A DNA stretch of 64,000 bases, taken from Flavobacterium sp. GSB-24 (GTDB lineage: Bacteria > Bacteroidota > Bacteroidia > Flavobacteriales > Flavobacteriaceae). Position numbers and translations under genes: made by a program. Under the pieces are notes generated by a model. That model was given only the letters and a program-made list of their open reading frames with translations. It was not told the DNA's origin and ran no database searches. Location of the stretch: assembly GCF_027924665.1 (NCBI RefSeq), contig NZ_AP027043.1:1550001-1614000 (forward strand). Reading direction: 5' to 3'. The stretch's first letter is position 1, and each line of letters begins with the position of its first letter. Positions 17,517 to 25,372 of this stretch are shown in pieces.

Positions 17517-17600
17517 CTTTTTGTGGCGGTTAGCTCTCGCTCTTTTCTTACGTTTGTGAGTAGCTACCTTATGTCTCTTTCTTTTTTTACCACTTGGCAT
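17508..17600 (-). CDS. 30-residue very basic peptide, probable ribosome-associated protein
   Basis: The ATG at 17600 opens a 30-codon frame that starts MPSGKKRKRHKVATHKRKK and ends in HKKKK. More than half of its residues are Lys, Arg or His, with no acidic residue. Such composition is typical of tiny ribosomal proteins (the THX, bL36 and bL38 type). I recall similar short peptides being conserved in Bacteroidota but cannot assign it to a named family. It lies 27 bp downstream of the HU gene on the same strand and is followed by its own terminator, both of which support it being a real gene. Confidence 0.72.
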   Translation of the reverse strand: MPSGKKRKRHKVATHKRKKRARANRHKKKK

Positions 17601-17627
17601 ATCGTGTCTGATTTATGTTAATTAATA

Positions 17628-17918
17628 TTATTTTGCTTCGTTGTTTGTTTTAACTCCTTCTACAAATACTTTCGCAGGTTTAAACGCAGGAATGTTGTGT
17701 GCTGGAATTTTAATTGTTGTGTTTTTAGAAATGTTTCTTCCAGTCTTTTCAGCTCTAGTTTTTACAATAAAACTACCAAAACCTCTTAGGTAAACATTGT
17801 CTCCAGTTTCTAAAGAAGTTTTAACTTCTTCCATAAAAGTTTCTACTGTTGCTTGAACATCTCCTTTTTCAAGACCTAGTTTCTCTGAAATCTTCGCTAC
17901 GATATCTGCTTTCGTCAT
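17628..17918 (-). CDS. hup: HU/IHF-type DNA-binding protein
   Basis: 96 residues with the full HU/IHF fold: MTKADIVAKISEKLGLEKGDVQATVETF dimerisation helices, then GFGSFIVKTRAEKTGRN (the GFGxF signature, residues about 46-62) and the DNA-binding beta arm with KIPAHNIPAFKPAK. It bends and compacts DNA in the nucleoid. HU is more likely than IHF because a single generic copy is seen with no partner. A good Bacteroidota promoter lies upstream (17968-17999). The small basic peptide gene follows 27 bp downstream and is probably cotranscribed. Confidence 0.95.
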   Translation of the reverse strand: MTKADIVAKISEKLGLEKGDVQATVETFMEEVKTSLETGDNVYLRGFGSFIVKTRAEKTGRNISKNTTIKIPAHNIPAFKPAKVFVEGVKTNNEAK

Positions 17919-17967
17919 TTTCTTTCCTATTTTATTTTATAAATGGTGTACTATTTTTTTGAGTTTG

Positions 17968-17999
17968 CAAATATAGGAATTAAAAAAATAATTAATCAA
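17968..17999 (-). promoter_or_regulatory. Promoter of the HU gene
   Basis: On the minus strand, TTG (17999-17997) is followed after 21 nt by TATATTTG (17975-17968). This matches the Bacteroidota consensus TTG, 17-23 nt, TAnnTTTG. It lies about 50 bp upstream of the HU start. Confidence 0.8.
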
Positions 18000-18032
18000 G
18001 CTAATTCGTTAAATTTTAATTACATAAACATT

Positions 18033-18040
18033 TACTTTTG
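18033..18040 (+). promoter_or_regulatory. Candidate -7 element of the mutY-ssb-gldE-gldD unit
   Basis: TACTTTTG matches TAnnTTTG and ends 18 bp before the mutY ATG. No clear TTG was found at the expected -33 distance. Confidence 0.5.
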
Positions 18041-18058
18041 TAATCTAAGTATTTTGCA

Positions 18059-19105
18059 ATGGATTTTTCTAACATATTGATAAAATGGTATTTACAAAAC
18101 AAGCGTGATTTACCATGGCGAAAAACGGTCGATCCGTACCAAATTTGGCTCTCAGAAATTATGCTTCAGCAGACGCGAGTTGCTCAAGGAATGCCTTATT
18201 TTTTTGCTTTTACCAAGGAATTTCCTACTGTAAAAGATTTGGCAGATGCCTCAGAAGAAAAAGTTTTAAAGCTTTGGCAGGGTTTAGGGTATTATTCTAG
18301 GGCTCGTAATCTTCATAAAACTGCTCAATATGTATCTAATGATTTAAAAGGAGTTTTTCCGGATTCTTATAAAGAGCTTTTAAAACTTAAAGGTGTTGGT
18401 GAATATACAGCGGCGGCAATTGCATCTTTTTCTTATAATGAATCGGTTCCTGTAGTAGACGGAAATGTGTTTCGTGTTTTGTCGCGATATTTTGATATTG
18501 AAACCGATATTGCCAATCCTGCAGCTAAAAAAGAATTTGCAGCTCTGGCCCAAGAATTAATGTCTAAAGATAATCCAGCGATATTCAATCAGGCGATTAT
18601 GGAATTTGGTGCACTTCAATGTGTGCCGAAAAGTCCAAATTGCTCGATTTGTGTTTTTAATGATAGCTGTCTGGCTTTGCAAAAGGGAAAGGTAAACCAG
18701 CTTCCTGTAAAATCTAAAAAAGTAAAAGTGTCAAATCGCTATTTTAATTATTTGATATTGGAAGATGCTATAGGAAATACACTTATTCAAAAAAGAACTG
18801 ATAAGGGCATTTGGCATAATTTATACGAGTTTCCACTCTTAGAGACTGAGTCGATAGTAGATTTTGATGTAGTTTCAAAAATCGCAAAAGAAGAAATGTT
18901 TCCCTCTTATACTATTATAGGTATAGAGGATTGTGCTACATCGACAATAATACATAAACTTTCGCATCAGCATCTGCATATACAGTTTTGGAAAATTAAA
19001 GTAAAAGAGAAAATAGAAAATGGAGTTGATCCAGAAAAATTAAAAACTTTTCCTTTCCCTATTGTGATTTATAATTTTATAGAAAAGCAAGAAATAATTT
19101 GCTAA
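18059..19105 (+). CDS. mutY: A/G-specific adenine DNA glycosylase
   Basis: 348 residues. It removes adenine mispaired with guanine or 8-oxoguanine in the cytoplasm. The helix-hairpin-helix region LKGVGEYTAAAIASFSYNESVPVVDGNVFRVLSR (about 108-141) contains the catalytic Asp, and the Glu of LSEIMLQQTRV near residue 35 is the second catalytic residue. The iron-sulfur cluster loop is intact: Cys-x6-Cys-x2-Cys-x5-Cys in CVPKSPNCSICVFNDSC. A NUDIX-like C-terminal domain follows from about 225. It opens a same-strand unit with ssb, gldE and gldD. Confidence 0.96.
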   Translation: MDFSNILIKWYLQNKRDLPWRKTVDPYQIWLSEIMLQQTRVAQGMPYFFAFTKEFPTVKDLADASEEKVLKLWQGLGYYSRARNLHKTAQYVSNDLKGVFPDSYKELLKLKGVGEYTAAAIASFSYNESVPVVDGNVFRVLSRYFDIETDIANPAAKKEFAALAQELMSKDNPAIFNQAIMEFGALQCVPKSPNCSICVFNDSCLALQKGKVNQLPVKSKKVKVSNRYFNYLILEDAIGNTLIQKRTDKGIWHNLYEFPLLETESIVDFDVVSKIAKEEMFPSYTIIGIEDCATSTIIHKLSHQHLHIQFWKIKVKEKIENGVDPEKLKTFPFPIVIYNFIEKQEIIC

Positions 19106-19141
19106 AAAAATGTATCTTTGGTAGAAATACCACCAAAAACT

Positions 19142-19582
19142 ATGAACGGAACATTAAATAAAGTGATGCTCATTGGCCATTTAGGCGATGATGTGAAGAT
19201 GCATTATTTTGATGGCGGAAATTGCATCGGACGTTTTCAGCTGGCTACCAATGAAGTTTATATCAATAAAACAACTAACGAAAAGATCACTTCTACGGAG
19301 TGGCATAACTTGGTTGTACGCAATAAAGCCGCAGAAATTTGCGAAAAATATCTTTCTAAAGGAGATAAAATATATGTTGAAGGAAGGATAAAATCTCGCC
19401 AATGGCAGGCAGAAGACGGAACTACCAAATACACCACAGAGATTCAAGTAACGGAATTTACTTTTCTGACTACCAAAAAAGAAACTGCACATACGAAACA
19501 AAATCAAGATGCAGAATCAACAAAAAATACTAACTTTGATGCTGCTAATGAAGGGCTTCCGATTAACGATCTGCCTTTCTAA
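19142..19582 (+). CDS. ssb: Single-stranded DNA-binding protein
   Basis: 146 residues from the ATG at 19142; an in-frame TTG at 19118 would add eight residues (ending PPKT) not expected in the family. The OB fold starts with MNGTLNKVMLIGHLGDD and continues with GRFQLATNEVY, EWHNLVVRNKAAEICEKYLSKGDKIYVEG. A flexible Asn/Thr-rich linker ends in the acidic partner-binding tip PINDLPF. It coats ssDNA in replication, repair and recombination. mutY ends 36 bp upstream and gldE begins 26 bp downstream. Confidence 0.95.
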   Translation: MNGTLNKVMLIGHLGDDVKMHYFDGGNCIGRFQLATNEVYINKTTNEKITSTEWHNLVVRNKAAEICEKYLSKGDKIYVEGRIKSRQWQAEDGTTKYTTEIQVTEFTFLTTKKETAHTKQNQDAESTKNTNFDAANEGLPINDLPF

Positions 19583-19608
19583 AGGATGTTTAACTAATTT
19601 TTTGCAAT

Positions 19609-20904
19609 TTGGACCCGGAGCCCAGTTTATTTTTTACAACAAATCTAGACGCTAATTTAATTATTGGTTTCGTCGGAATATTTATTTTGTTGTTTCTTTC
19701 AGCAATAGTTTCAGGTGCTGAAGTAGCTCTCTTTTCTCTATCACAGCAAGAAATCGATGATACCCTAAACGATAATCAGGCAAAAGGTAAAATCATCTCA
19801 AACCTATTAGATAAACCTAAAAAACTGCTGGCTACATTACTGGTCGCCAATAACTTTTTCAATATAGGTGTTGTTATCTTATTTGCATATATAGGACAGA
19901 ATATCTTTTCTACAATAAGTTCACCTGCTTTTAAATTTACGCTTGAAGTAGTTTTAGTTACCTTTTTTATCTTATTATTTGGCGAAGTACTTCCTAAAGT
20001 TTATGCGAGCAGAAACAGTGTGCGTTTTGCTAAACGAGTGGCATATCCGCTGGCTTTTTTAGATAAGATACTATCTCCTATAAGTTTGCCAATGCGTGCT
20101 CTTACTATATATTTGCAGAATAAATTGGGAAAACAAAAGAATAGTTTTTCGATTAATCAGCTTTCGCAGGCTTTGGAACTGACAGATTCTGAAGGAACTT
20201 CAACCGAAGAACAAAAAATTTTAGAAGGAATTGTTTCTTTCGGAAATACTGATACAAAACAGGTAATGAGTCCGAGAATTGATATTTTTGCATTAGAAAT
20301 ATCAGAATCTTTTGCGTCTATTTATCCTAAAATAATTGAAAAAGGATTTTCGAGAATTCCAATTTATCGTGATAATATTGATCAAATTGAAGGAGTACTT
20401 TTCGTAAAAGATTTACTGCCTCATATTGATAAAGAAGAATTTGACTGGAATTCGTTAATTCGAGAAGCATTTTTTGTTCCAGAGAATAAAAAGCTTGATA
20501 ATCTTTTAAAAGATTTTCAGAGTTTGAAAAGTCATTTAGCAATTGTGGTCGACGAATATGGAGGAACTTCAGGATTAGTTTCTCTAGAAGATGTAATCGA
20601 GGAAATAGTTGGAGATATCAGCGACGAGTTTGATGATGAAAATCTGAACTTCTCACAGATTGATGAAAATAACTTTCTTTTTGAAGGAAAAATAAATCTG
20701 AAAGATTTCTATAGAATTGTAAATGTTGACGAAGATGTTTTTGAATCTCATAAAGGAGAAGCAGAGACATTGGCTGGATTTATCTTAGAGATCTTAGGTA
20801 ATTTTCCGAAAAAAGATCAAAAAGTACCTTTTGAAAACTGTATTTTCACAATAGAAACAGTTGATAAAAAGCGTGTAAAACAAATAAAAGTAACAATAAA
20901 TTAA
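19609..20904 (+). CDS. gldE: Gliding motility-associated protein GldE (DUF21/CBS/CorC-type membrane protein)
   Basis: 431 residues from a TTG start (MDPEPSLFF). The N-terminal CNNM/DUF21 domain has about four hydrophobic segments (residues 17-40, 75-95, 100-130 and another), with the typical SGAEVALFSLSQQEI. A CBS pair spans about 195-330 (VMSPRIDIFALE, FSRIPIYRDNIDQIEGVLFVKDLL, AIVVDEYGGTSGLVSLEDVIEEIVGDI), and a CorC/HlyC-type C-terminal domain ends the protein. Homologues include the CorC/HlyC ion-transport family. gldD starts 1 bp after its stop, the arrangement known for gldE-gldD of F. johnsoniae, where gldE enhances or supports gldD function. The position next to gldD makes the GldE call firm. 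Confidence 0.92.
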   Translation: MDPEPSLFFTTNLDANLIIGFVGIFILLFLSAIVSGAEVALFSLSQQEIDDTLNDNQAKGKIISNLLDKPKKLLATLLVANNFFNIGVVILFAYIGQNIFSTISSPAFKFTLEVVLVTFFILLFGEVLPKVYASRNSVRFAKRVAYPLAFLDKILSPISLPMRALTIYLQNKLGKQKNSFSINQLSQALELTDSEGTSTEEQKILEGIVSFGNTDTKQVMSPRIDIFALEISESFASIYPKIIEKGFSRIPIYRDNIDQIEGVLFVKDLLPHIDKEEFDWNSLIREAFFVPENKKLDNLLKDFQSLKSHLAIVVDEYGGTSGLVSLEDVIEEIVGDISDEFDDENLNFSQIDENNFLFEGKINLKDFYRIVNVDEDVFESHKGEAETLAGFILEILGNFPKKDQKVPFENCIFTIETVDKKRVKQIKVTIN

Positions 20905-20905
20905 A

Positions 20906-21466
20906 ATGCCTAATAGAATACTTTCAATAACTGCAATTTTGCTTGCGCTAACGGTTTTAAGCTGTAAAAATGACGTTTTGCCTAAACCAGCTAGTTTTTT
21001 GCGATTAGATTATCCAGAAGCAAAATATGTGAATTTTGAGAACAACTGCCCGTTTGCTTTTCAAATGAATGAAGACGCCGTTATAAAAGGTGAAAAAGAT
21101 TGCGGTTTTGCGATTACTTATCCAAAAATGAAAGCGACTATCTATTTGACATATAAGCCTGTAAATGGCAATATTGATAAGTTATTACGTGACGCCCAAA
21201 AACTGACATACGAACACGTAATTAAAGCAGACGATATTTTAGAACAACCTTATATAAATCCGCAAAAGAAGGTTTACGGAATGTTTTATCAAGTTGATGG
21301 AAATGCAGCGACTAATTCGCAATTTTACGTTACAGACAGCACGAAACACTTTTTAATAGGTTCGGTTTATTTTTACGCAAAACCAAATTTTGATTCGATT
21401 ATGCCTGCTGCGAGTTATGTTAAAAACGACATGCAGCGTTTGATGGAAACATTGAAGTGGAAATAA
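20906..21466 (+). CDS. gldD: Gliding motility lipoprotein GldD
   Basis: 186 residues. The signal peptide ends in a lipobox (LALTVLSCKND), so the mature protein is a membrane-anchored lipoprotein. The body has PASFLRLDYPEAKYVNFENNCPFAF and YKPVNGNIDKLLRDAQKLTYEH, ending MQRLMETLKWK. In F. johnsoniae GldD is required for gliding and for type IX secretion, although its biochemical role is unknown. Only 1 bp separates it from gldE, so translation is probably coupled. A strong terminator follows directly. Confidence 0.93.
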   Translation: MPNRILSITAILLALTVLSCKNDVLPKPASFLRLDYPEAKYVNFENNCPFAFQMNEDAVIKGEKDCGFAITYPKMKATIYLTYKPVNGNIDKLLRDAQKLTYEHVIKADDILEQPYINPQKKVYGMFYQVDGNAATNSQFYVTDSTKHFLIGSVYFYAKPNFDSIMPAASYVKNDMQRLMETLKWK

Positions 21467-21467
21467 C

Positions 21468-21499
21468 AAAAAAGGAATCCAATTTTGGATTCCTTTTTT
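21468..21499 (+). terminator. Terminator of the mutY-ssb-gldE-gldD unit
   Basis: A hairpin with arms AAAAAAGGAATCCAA and TTGGATTCCTTTTTT directly follows the gldD stop codon. Confidence 0.9.
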
Positions 21500-21521
21500 A
21501 TTCCTCTCTATAACTAATTTA

Positions 21522-21698
21522 ATATTCCGTAGGAATATCTCATCGGTAGAAAAAAAATAATTTCGTTTTACATTGTGTCCAGTAAGGACAATTGTTTTTG
21601 CGGAAATAACATTTATAAATGAACGCTCAAACGGTTCCTACGGAACGTTTAATTGTAATTCCAACTTTATTCTACCAACCAAACATTCCAATGGAATG
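21522..21698. repeat. Cluster of three TTCC-NNN-GGAA palindromes
   Basis: Three short palindromes share a TTCC-3 nt-GGAA core: ATATTCC-GTA-GGAATAT at 21522-21538, GTTCC-TAC-GGAAC at 21634-21646, and CATTCC-AAT-GGAATG at 21684-21698. GGTAGAAA near 21546 and TTCTACC near 21670 form an outer inverted repeat. The arrangement looks like a small non-coding repeat element between two convergent genes. No gene was seen. Confidence 0.6.
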
Positions 21699-21713
21699 AA
21701 TATTTCTTAGAAT

Positions 21714-22091
21714 TTAAGACTTAAAATTCGAAACTTTATATGTTTTTCCGTCTCCAGTATCTTGAACAACTTTAGTTAATGATTCAGGATTTTGAATGGT
21801 TTTATCAAAACTTACTGTTGCTGTTTTTTTATCGAAATCTACAGAAGCTTTATCAACTCCATCCAGATTTGCTAATTCTTCTTCTATTGTTTTAGCGCAT
21901 CCTACAGCGCAAGTCATTCCTTCTATTGTAAAACTTGCTGTTTGTAAATTTTCAGGAGCAATTGCTTTATGTTCTTTTGGAGCGTTTTTTTCTGCGTTTA
22001 CAACTTGAAGACTTTTATCTTCTTCTTTTTTACAACTAACAAATGCTAAACCGGCAATTGTTGCGGCGATTAAAATTCTTGAAATTTTCAT
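21714..22091 (-). CDS. Heavy-metal-associated (HMA) domain lipoprotein
   Basis: 125 residues from the ATG at 22091. A TTG 36 bp upstream is in frame but lies inside the promoter element at 22125, so it is not the start. The signal peptide ends in a lipobox (GLAFVSCKKEED), giving an envelope lipoprotein. The C-terminal HMA domain (about 55-125) has the metal loop GMTCAVGCAKTIEEELANLDGV, with Cys-x3-Cys instead of the usual Cys-x2-Cys, then ASVDFDKKTATVSFD. The family binds copper, mercury or zinc; the metal here is unknown. No P-type ATPase or efflux gene is adjacent. Confidence 0.86.
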   Translation of the reverse strand: MKISRILIAATIAGLAFVSCKKEEDKSLQVVNAEKNAPKEHKAIAPENLQTASFTIEGMTCAVGCAKTIEEELANLDGVDKASVDFDKKTATVSFDKTIQNPESLTKVVQDTGDGKTYKVSNFKS

Positions 22092-22124
22092 TATATATAA
22101 ATTTAAATTGCGATTTCTTTCTTG

Positions 22125-22158
22125 CAAAATTAATAAAAAGACAAAGGTTAGTTCGCAA
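22125..22158 (-). promoter_or_regulatory. Promoter of the HMA lipoprotein gene
   Basis: On the minus strand, TTG at 22158-22156 is followed after 23 nt by TAATTTTG at 22132-22125, matching TAnnTTTG. It decides the start codon: the TTG at 22127 lies inside it, so translation should begin at 22091. Confidence 0.65.
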
Positions 22159-22181
22159 AATTATTACAAATTTGCAGTAAA

Positions 22182-23057
22182 ATGCGATTTATGGATACAA
22201 AGCAGTTAAAGTGGATATATTTATTGATTCTTTCTCTTATTTGGGGAAGCTCCTTTATTTTAATAAAAAGAGGACTAGTTGGTTTGACTGCGATTCAAGT
22301 CGGATCATTCCGAATTATTTTTGCTGCTTTATTTTTACTGATTATAGGTTTTAACAGTCTGAAAAAAATCTCTCGCCGTCAATGGAAATTTGTTGCAGTA
22401 ACTTCGCTTTTCGGAACTTTTATGCCGGCTTATCTTTTTGCTATTGCAGAAACTCAAGTCGATAGTTCAATAGTTGCTATTTTAAATTCGCTTACTCCTT
22501 TAAATACTTTAGTTTTAGGAATAATTGCTTTCGGAATTCAGTTTCAGAAAAGGCAAGTTTTAGGAGTCTTTGTTGGGCTTGTAGGATGTTTGCTTTTGGT
22601 TTTAACTGGAGATTCTGCGCAGTCAGGCCAGAATTATGTGTGTGTTTTATTGGTGGTTATTGCAACTTTGAGTTATGCAATCAATGTGAATTTGATTAAA
22701 AAATATTTACACGATTTGAATTCCATAAGCATTACAACTGGGAATTTTGCGGTTCTGTTTCTGCCAGCATTAATTATTTTAAGCACAACTGATATCAGCC
22801 AAAAAATACATTTGGCAGAGACCCAGCACTCGATATTTTTTATAATGATTCTGGGTGTTTTAGGAACTGGAATTGCGAATATCCTTTTCTTTAAATTGAT
22901 TCAAATGTCATCGCCGGTTTTTGCAACATCGGTAACTTATTTAATTCCGATAGTCGCTTTTTTCTGGGGATTATTAGATAACGAAATGCTGACTCCGATT
23001 CAGTTTTTCGGAGCATTTATTATTTTAATTGGCGTTTATTTATCGGCTAAAAAGTGA
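22182..23057 (+). CDS. EamA-type (drug/metabolite transporter) membrane protein
   Basis: 291 residues with ten predicted membrane helices in two EamA repeats. Repeat 1 begins WIYLLILSLIWGSSFILIKRGL (residues about 10-32), with PAYLFAIAETQVDSSIVAILNSLTPLNT near 86-113. Repeat 2 begins near residue 150 and ends FFGAFIILIGVYLSAKK. It is an inner-membrane exporter of the DMT superfamily; the substrate cannot be told. The ATG at 22182 and another at 22191 are both possible starts. It diverges from the HMA gene with about 90 bp between starts; I see no sign of shared function. Confidence 0.9.
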   Translation: MRFMDTKQLKWIYLLILSLIWGSSFILIKRGLVGLTAIQVGSFRIIFAALFLLIIGFNSLKKISRRQWKFVAVTSLFGTFMPAYLFAIAETQVDSSIVAILNSLTPLNTLVLGIIAFGIQFQKRQVLGVFVGLVGCLLLVLTGDSAQSGQNYVCVLLVVIATLSYAINVNLIKKYLHDLNSISITTGNFAVLFLPALIILSTTDISQKIHLAETQHSIFFIMILGVLGTGIANILFFKLIQMSSPVFATSVTYLIPIVAFFWGLLDNEMLTPIQFFGAFIILIGVYLSAKK

Positions 23058-23123
23058 TTTTTTGAATTATGAATTATGAGTTATGAGTGAAAAGTTATTT
23101 GTAAAATGTATTGAAGTTTAGTC

Positions 23124-23231
23124 TGTCACTCTGAGCGAAGTCGAAGAGCGTAAATGGCTTCAACTCCGCTCAGCTTGACAAACGTGATGAATAAAAAAAA
23201 GCTTTGTCAAAGTTTCTAACTTTGACAAAGC
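23124..23231. repeat. Two dispersed repeat elements between eamA and the M16 protease genes
   Basis: The first is an imperfect inverted repeat: TGTCACTCTGAGCG at 23124 against CGCTCAGCTTGACA at 23167, enclosing CTGAGCGAAGTCGAAG, as found at 15511. The second is a 31-nt hairpin at 23201-23231 with a perfect 14-bp stem (GCTTTGTCAAAGTT / AACTTTGACAAAGC) and TCT loop; a diverged 31-nt copy lies at 27873-27903. The A-run before the hairpin would make it a minus-strand terminator of the M16 operon. Confidence 0.72.
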
Positions 23232-23311
23232 CCTTAAAAAATCTTATAACCTAAGTGACTTAGTAGCTCAAAACCTTTGTTCCTTTGAGCCTTTATAGCT
23301 TTGAACCTCTA

Positions 23312-25360
23312 CTACAAAAAATCTGCTTCAGAAACTCCTTCGTTAATTTTGATATCAGACATTTTAATGTCTAATTCAAAACCAACATTTTGGACTAAAT
23401 TATAAGGAACTTTAACTCCTTTTACTTCTCTGTAATCGTTAAAATTAGTGATTTGCGCTGCTGATTTACCGCCTTGTTCACGAATTTTAGATTCTGCCGT
23501 TTTTAAACCTGATTTAACATCATAGTAATAAGTTGTTTGCCCGTCTTTAATTACATAAGCATCACTTCCGTTGATTGGTTCAATTCCTTCTACTTTTAAA
23601 TCAGTTCTTTTTACGAGCTGTAATTCTTCAAAAGGAGCTGCATTAGCTTTCATGTCGGCTAAATCTTTGCCTTCCAGATTTTTTCTTTGTCCTTGTTGTT
23701 CAACATAAGCGCCTTTTTCGTTTACAACTTGTTTCATTAAATTAATGGTTCCCATTGAAAGCGAAACCATCATTTTTCCTTTTGAATCTAATTTTGAAAT
23801 AAAAGTCAATGGAGTAGGAGCTTGCGGAATAGTCGTAGAACCATTCATAAAAAGTGTTTTTACAGAAGTAACAGCTTTTTCTCCTCCAATTGCTTTAATG
23901 TAATTTTCAAAAACTGTTTTTGCTGTTATGTCTTTTGGAGCTTCTTTTTTTACAGAAGGTTTTTCGATTGGAGTTCCAAATCTATCATAATAGAAAATCG
24001 GAATTTGTAATTTTTCTAAACTCGAAATTACATCAGATCCTTTTCCAACAATTACAATACGCATATTGTCTAATAAGAAATATTTGTTTGCAACGCGATA
24101 AATATCGTCAGCTGTAACGTTATTGATTGTTTGGATATATTTTTCATAGAAATCAGCTGGAAGTTTTTCTGTTTCAATGTTTAAAGCATAACGGGCAACA
24201 GCCTGCGGTTTTTCAACCTGCATTACAAATCTTCCTATATATCCCGCTTTTACATTTCTTAATACTTCTGGATCAACTCTTTCAGAACGTATTCTTTTTA
24301 TTTCTTTAATAAATTGAACAACAGCGCTGTCTGTAACGGTGTTTCTAACTGCAGACGATGCTTTGAATTTAGTCACATATTTTCCGCTTCCAATACTTGA
24401 GTTTGCTCCGTACGTCCAAGCGTGCTGCTCGCGTAAATTCATGTTCAAATAACTGTTGAAATCACCTCCTAAAATTTGATTTGCAATAACAGCAGGGAAA
24501 AAATCTGGATCGCTCATTCTTAAATTAAGAGTGTTAACTAGTGAGATTTCAGATTGAACAGCATTTGGAACATCTACAAAATCAATTTGTAGTTTTGAAG
24601 GATTTACAGGATCAGGGTAATTGTTTTTTGGAGCGTTTTGTTTTTTCCATCCGCTAAACAATTTTTCTACCGCTGCTTTTGTTTCTTTGAATTTGACATC
24701 TCCAATAACAACTAAATAAGCATTTTCTGGAACAAAATATGTACTGTAGTTGTTCTGAACATCTGCAAGAGTTACATTTTTTACAGTTTCTTCAGAAAGA
24801 TATTCTCCTGTCGGATGATTTTTTCCAAAGGCTAAAACATCAACAACTCGGTTAGAAATTGCAGGGACACTTTTTTCGTCAGCTTTAAGACCTTCAAGTA
24901 GTTTTGCTTTTTCTTTATCAAATTCTGCCTGAGTAAAATTGGGTTGTAATGCACCTTCGGCCAAAAGCTCTAAAACGCGTCCAGAATATTTTGATAATGA
25001 GCTTGCATAAGCACCTTGCGAAGTAAAGTTTATACTTGCTCCGTAAAAGTCAATTTCTTCATTAAAAGCTTCTTTTGTTGTTTTTTTAGTCCCGTTTCCG
25101 ATTAAACTGCTTGTTAATTCATCAACTCCTTTTTTATTACCTTCAGTAAATGGCGCATTATCTAGAGTAAGCGTAAAACTTACCCGAGGTAATTTATGGT
25201 TTTCAACTATCAAAACTTTCATGCCATTTGCTAAAACAAAGGTTTGCGGTTTTTTGATATTGACTACTGGCGCATTGCCTGGTTTGGGTTGTGGACGATC
25301 TTGTGCTTGCATAATTCCAGTTAGGAATAAAAGGATTAAAAAAGTATATATTTTTTTCAT
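23312..25360 (-). CDS. M16-family peptidase homologue lacking the zinc site, with C-terminal LolA-like domain
   Basis: 682 residues with a signal peptide (ending GIMQAQ), so it should act in the periplasm. The M16 domains cover about 35-465. The position of the HxxEH zinc motif reads GVDELTSSLIGNGT (residues 78-91): Glu81, Ser84 and Ser85 replace His, Glu and His. It should therefore be the non-catalytic half of an M16B pair; the active half is encoded 12 bp upstream. Residues about 485-682 form an extra domain (VFENYIKAIGGEKAV ... YYYDVKSGLKTAE ... NFNDYREVKGVKVPYN) resembling LolA/outer-membrane lipoprotein-sorting folds, as in some Bacteroidota M16 proteins. Confidence 0.9.
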   Translation of the reverse strand: MKKIYTFLILLFLTGIMQAQDRPQPKPGNAPVVNIKKPQTFVLANGMKVLIVENHKLPRVSFTLTLDNAPFTEGNKKGVDELTSSLIGNGTKKTTKEAFNEEIDFYGASINFTSQGAYASSLSKYSGRVLELLAEGALQPNFTQAEFDKEKAKLLEGLKADEKSVPAISNRVVDVLAFGKNHPTGEYLSEETVKNVTLADVQNNYSTYFVPENAYLVVIGDVKFKETKAAVEKLFSGWKKQNAPKNNYPDPVNPSKLQIDFVDVPNAVQSEISLVNTLNLRMSDPDFFPAVIANQILGGDFNSYLNMNLREQHAWTYGANSSIGSGKYVTKFKASSAVRNTVTDSAVVQFIKEIKRIRSERVDPEVLRNVKAGYIGRFVMQVEKPQAVARYALNIETEKLPADFYEKYIQTINNVTADDIYRVANKYFLLDNMRIVIVGKGSDVISSLEKLQIPIFYYDRFGTPIEKPSVKKEAPKDITAKTVFENYIKAIGGEKAVTSVKTLFMNGSTTIPQAPTPLTFISKLDSKGKMMVSLSMGTINLMKQVVNEKGAYVEQQGQRKNLEGKDLADMKANAAPFEELQLVKRTDLKVEGIEPINGSDAYVIKDGQTTYYYDVKSGLKTAESKIREQGGKSAAQITNFNDYREVKGVKVPYNLVQNVGFELDIKMSDIKINEGVSEADFL

Positions 25361-25372
25361 GATTCGATATTC

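Noticed and set aside
19118..19141. TTG at 19118 as the start of ssb
   Set aside because: It would add eight residues (ending PPKT) absent from the family; the ATG at 19142 gives the standard MNGTLNKVMLIG start.
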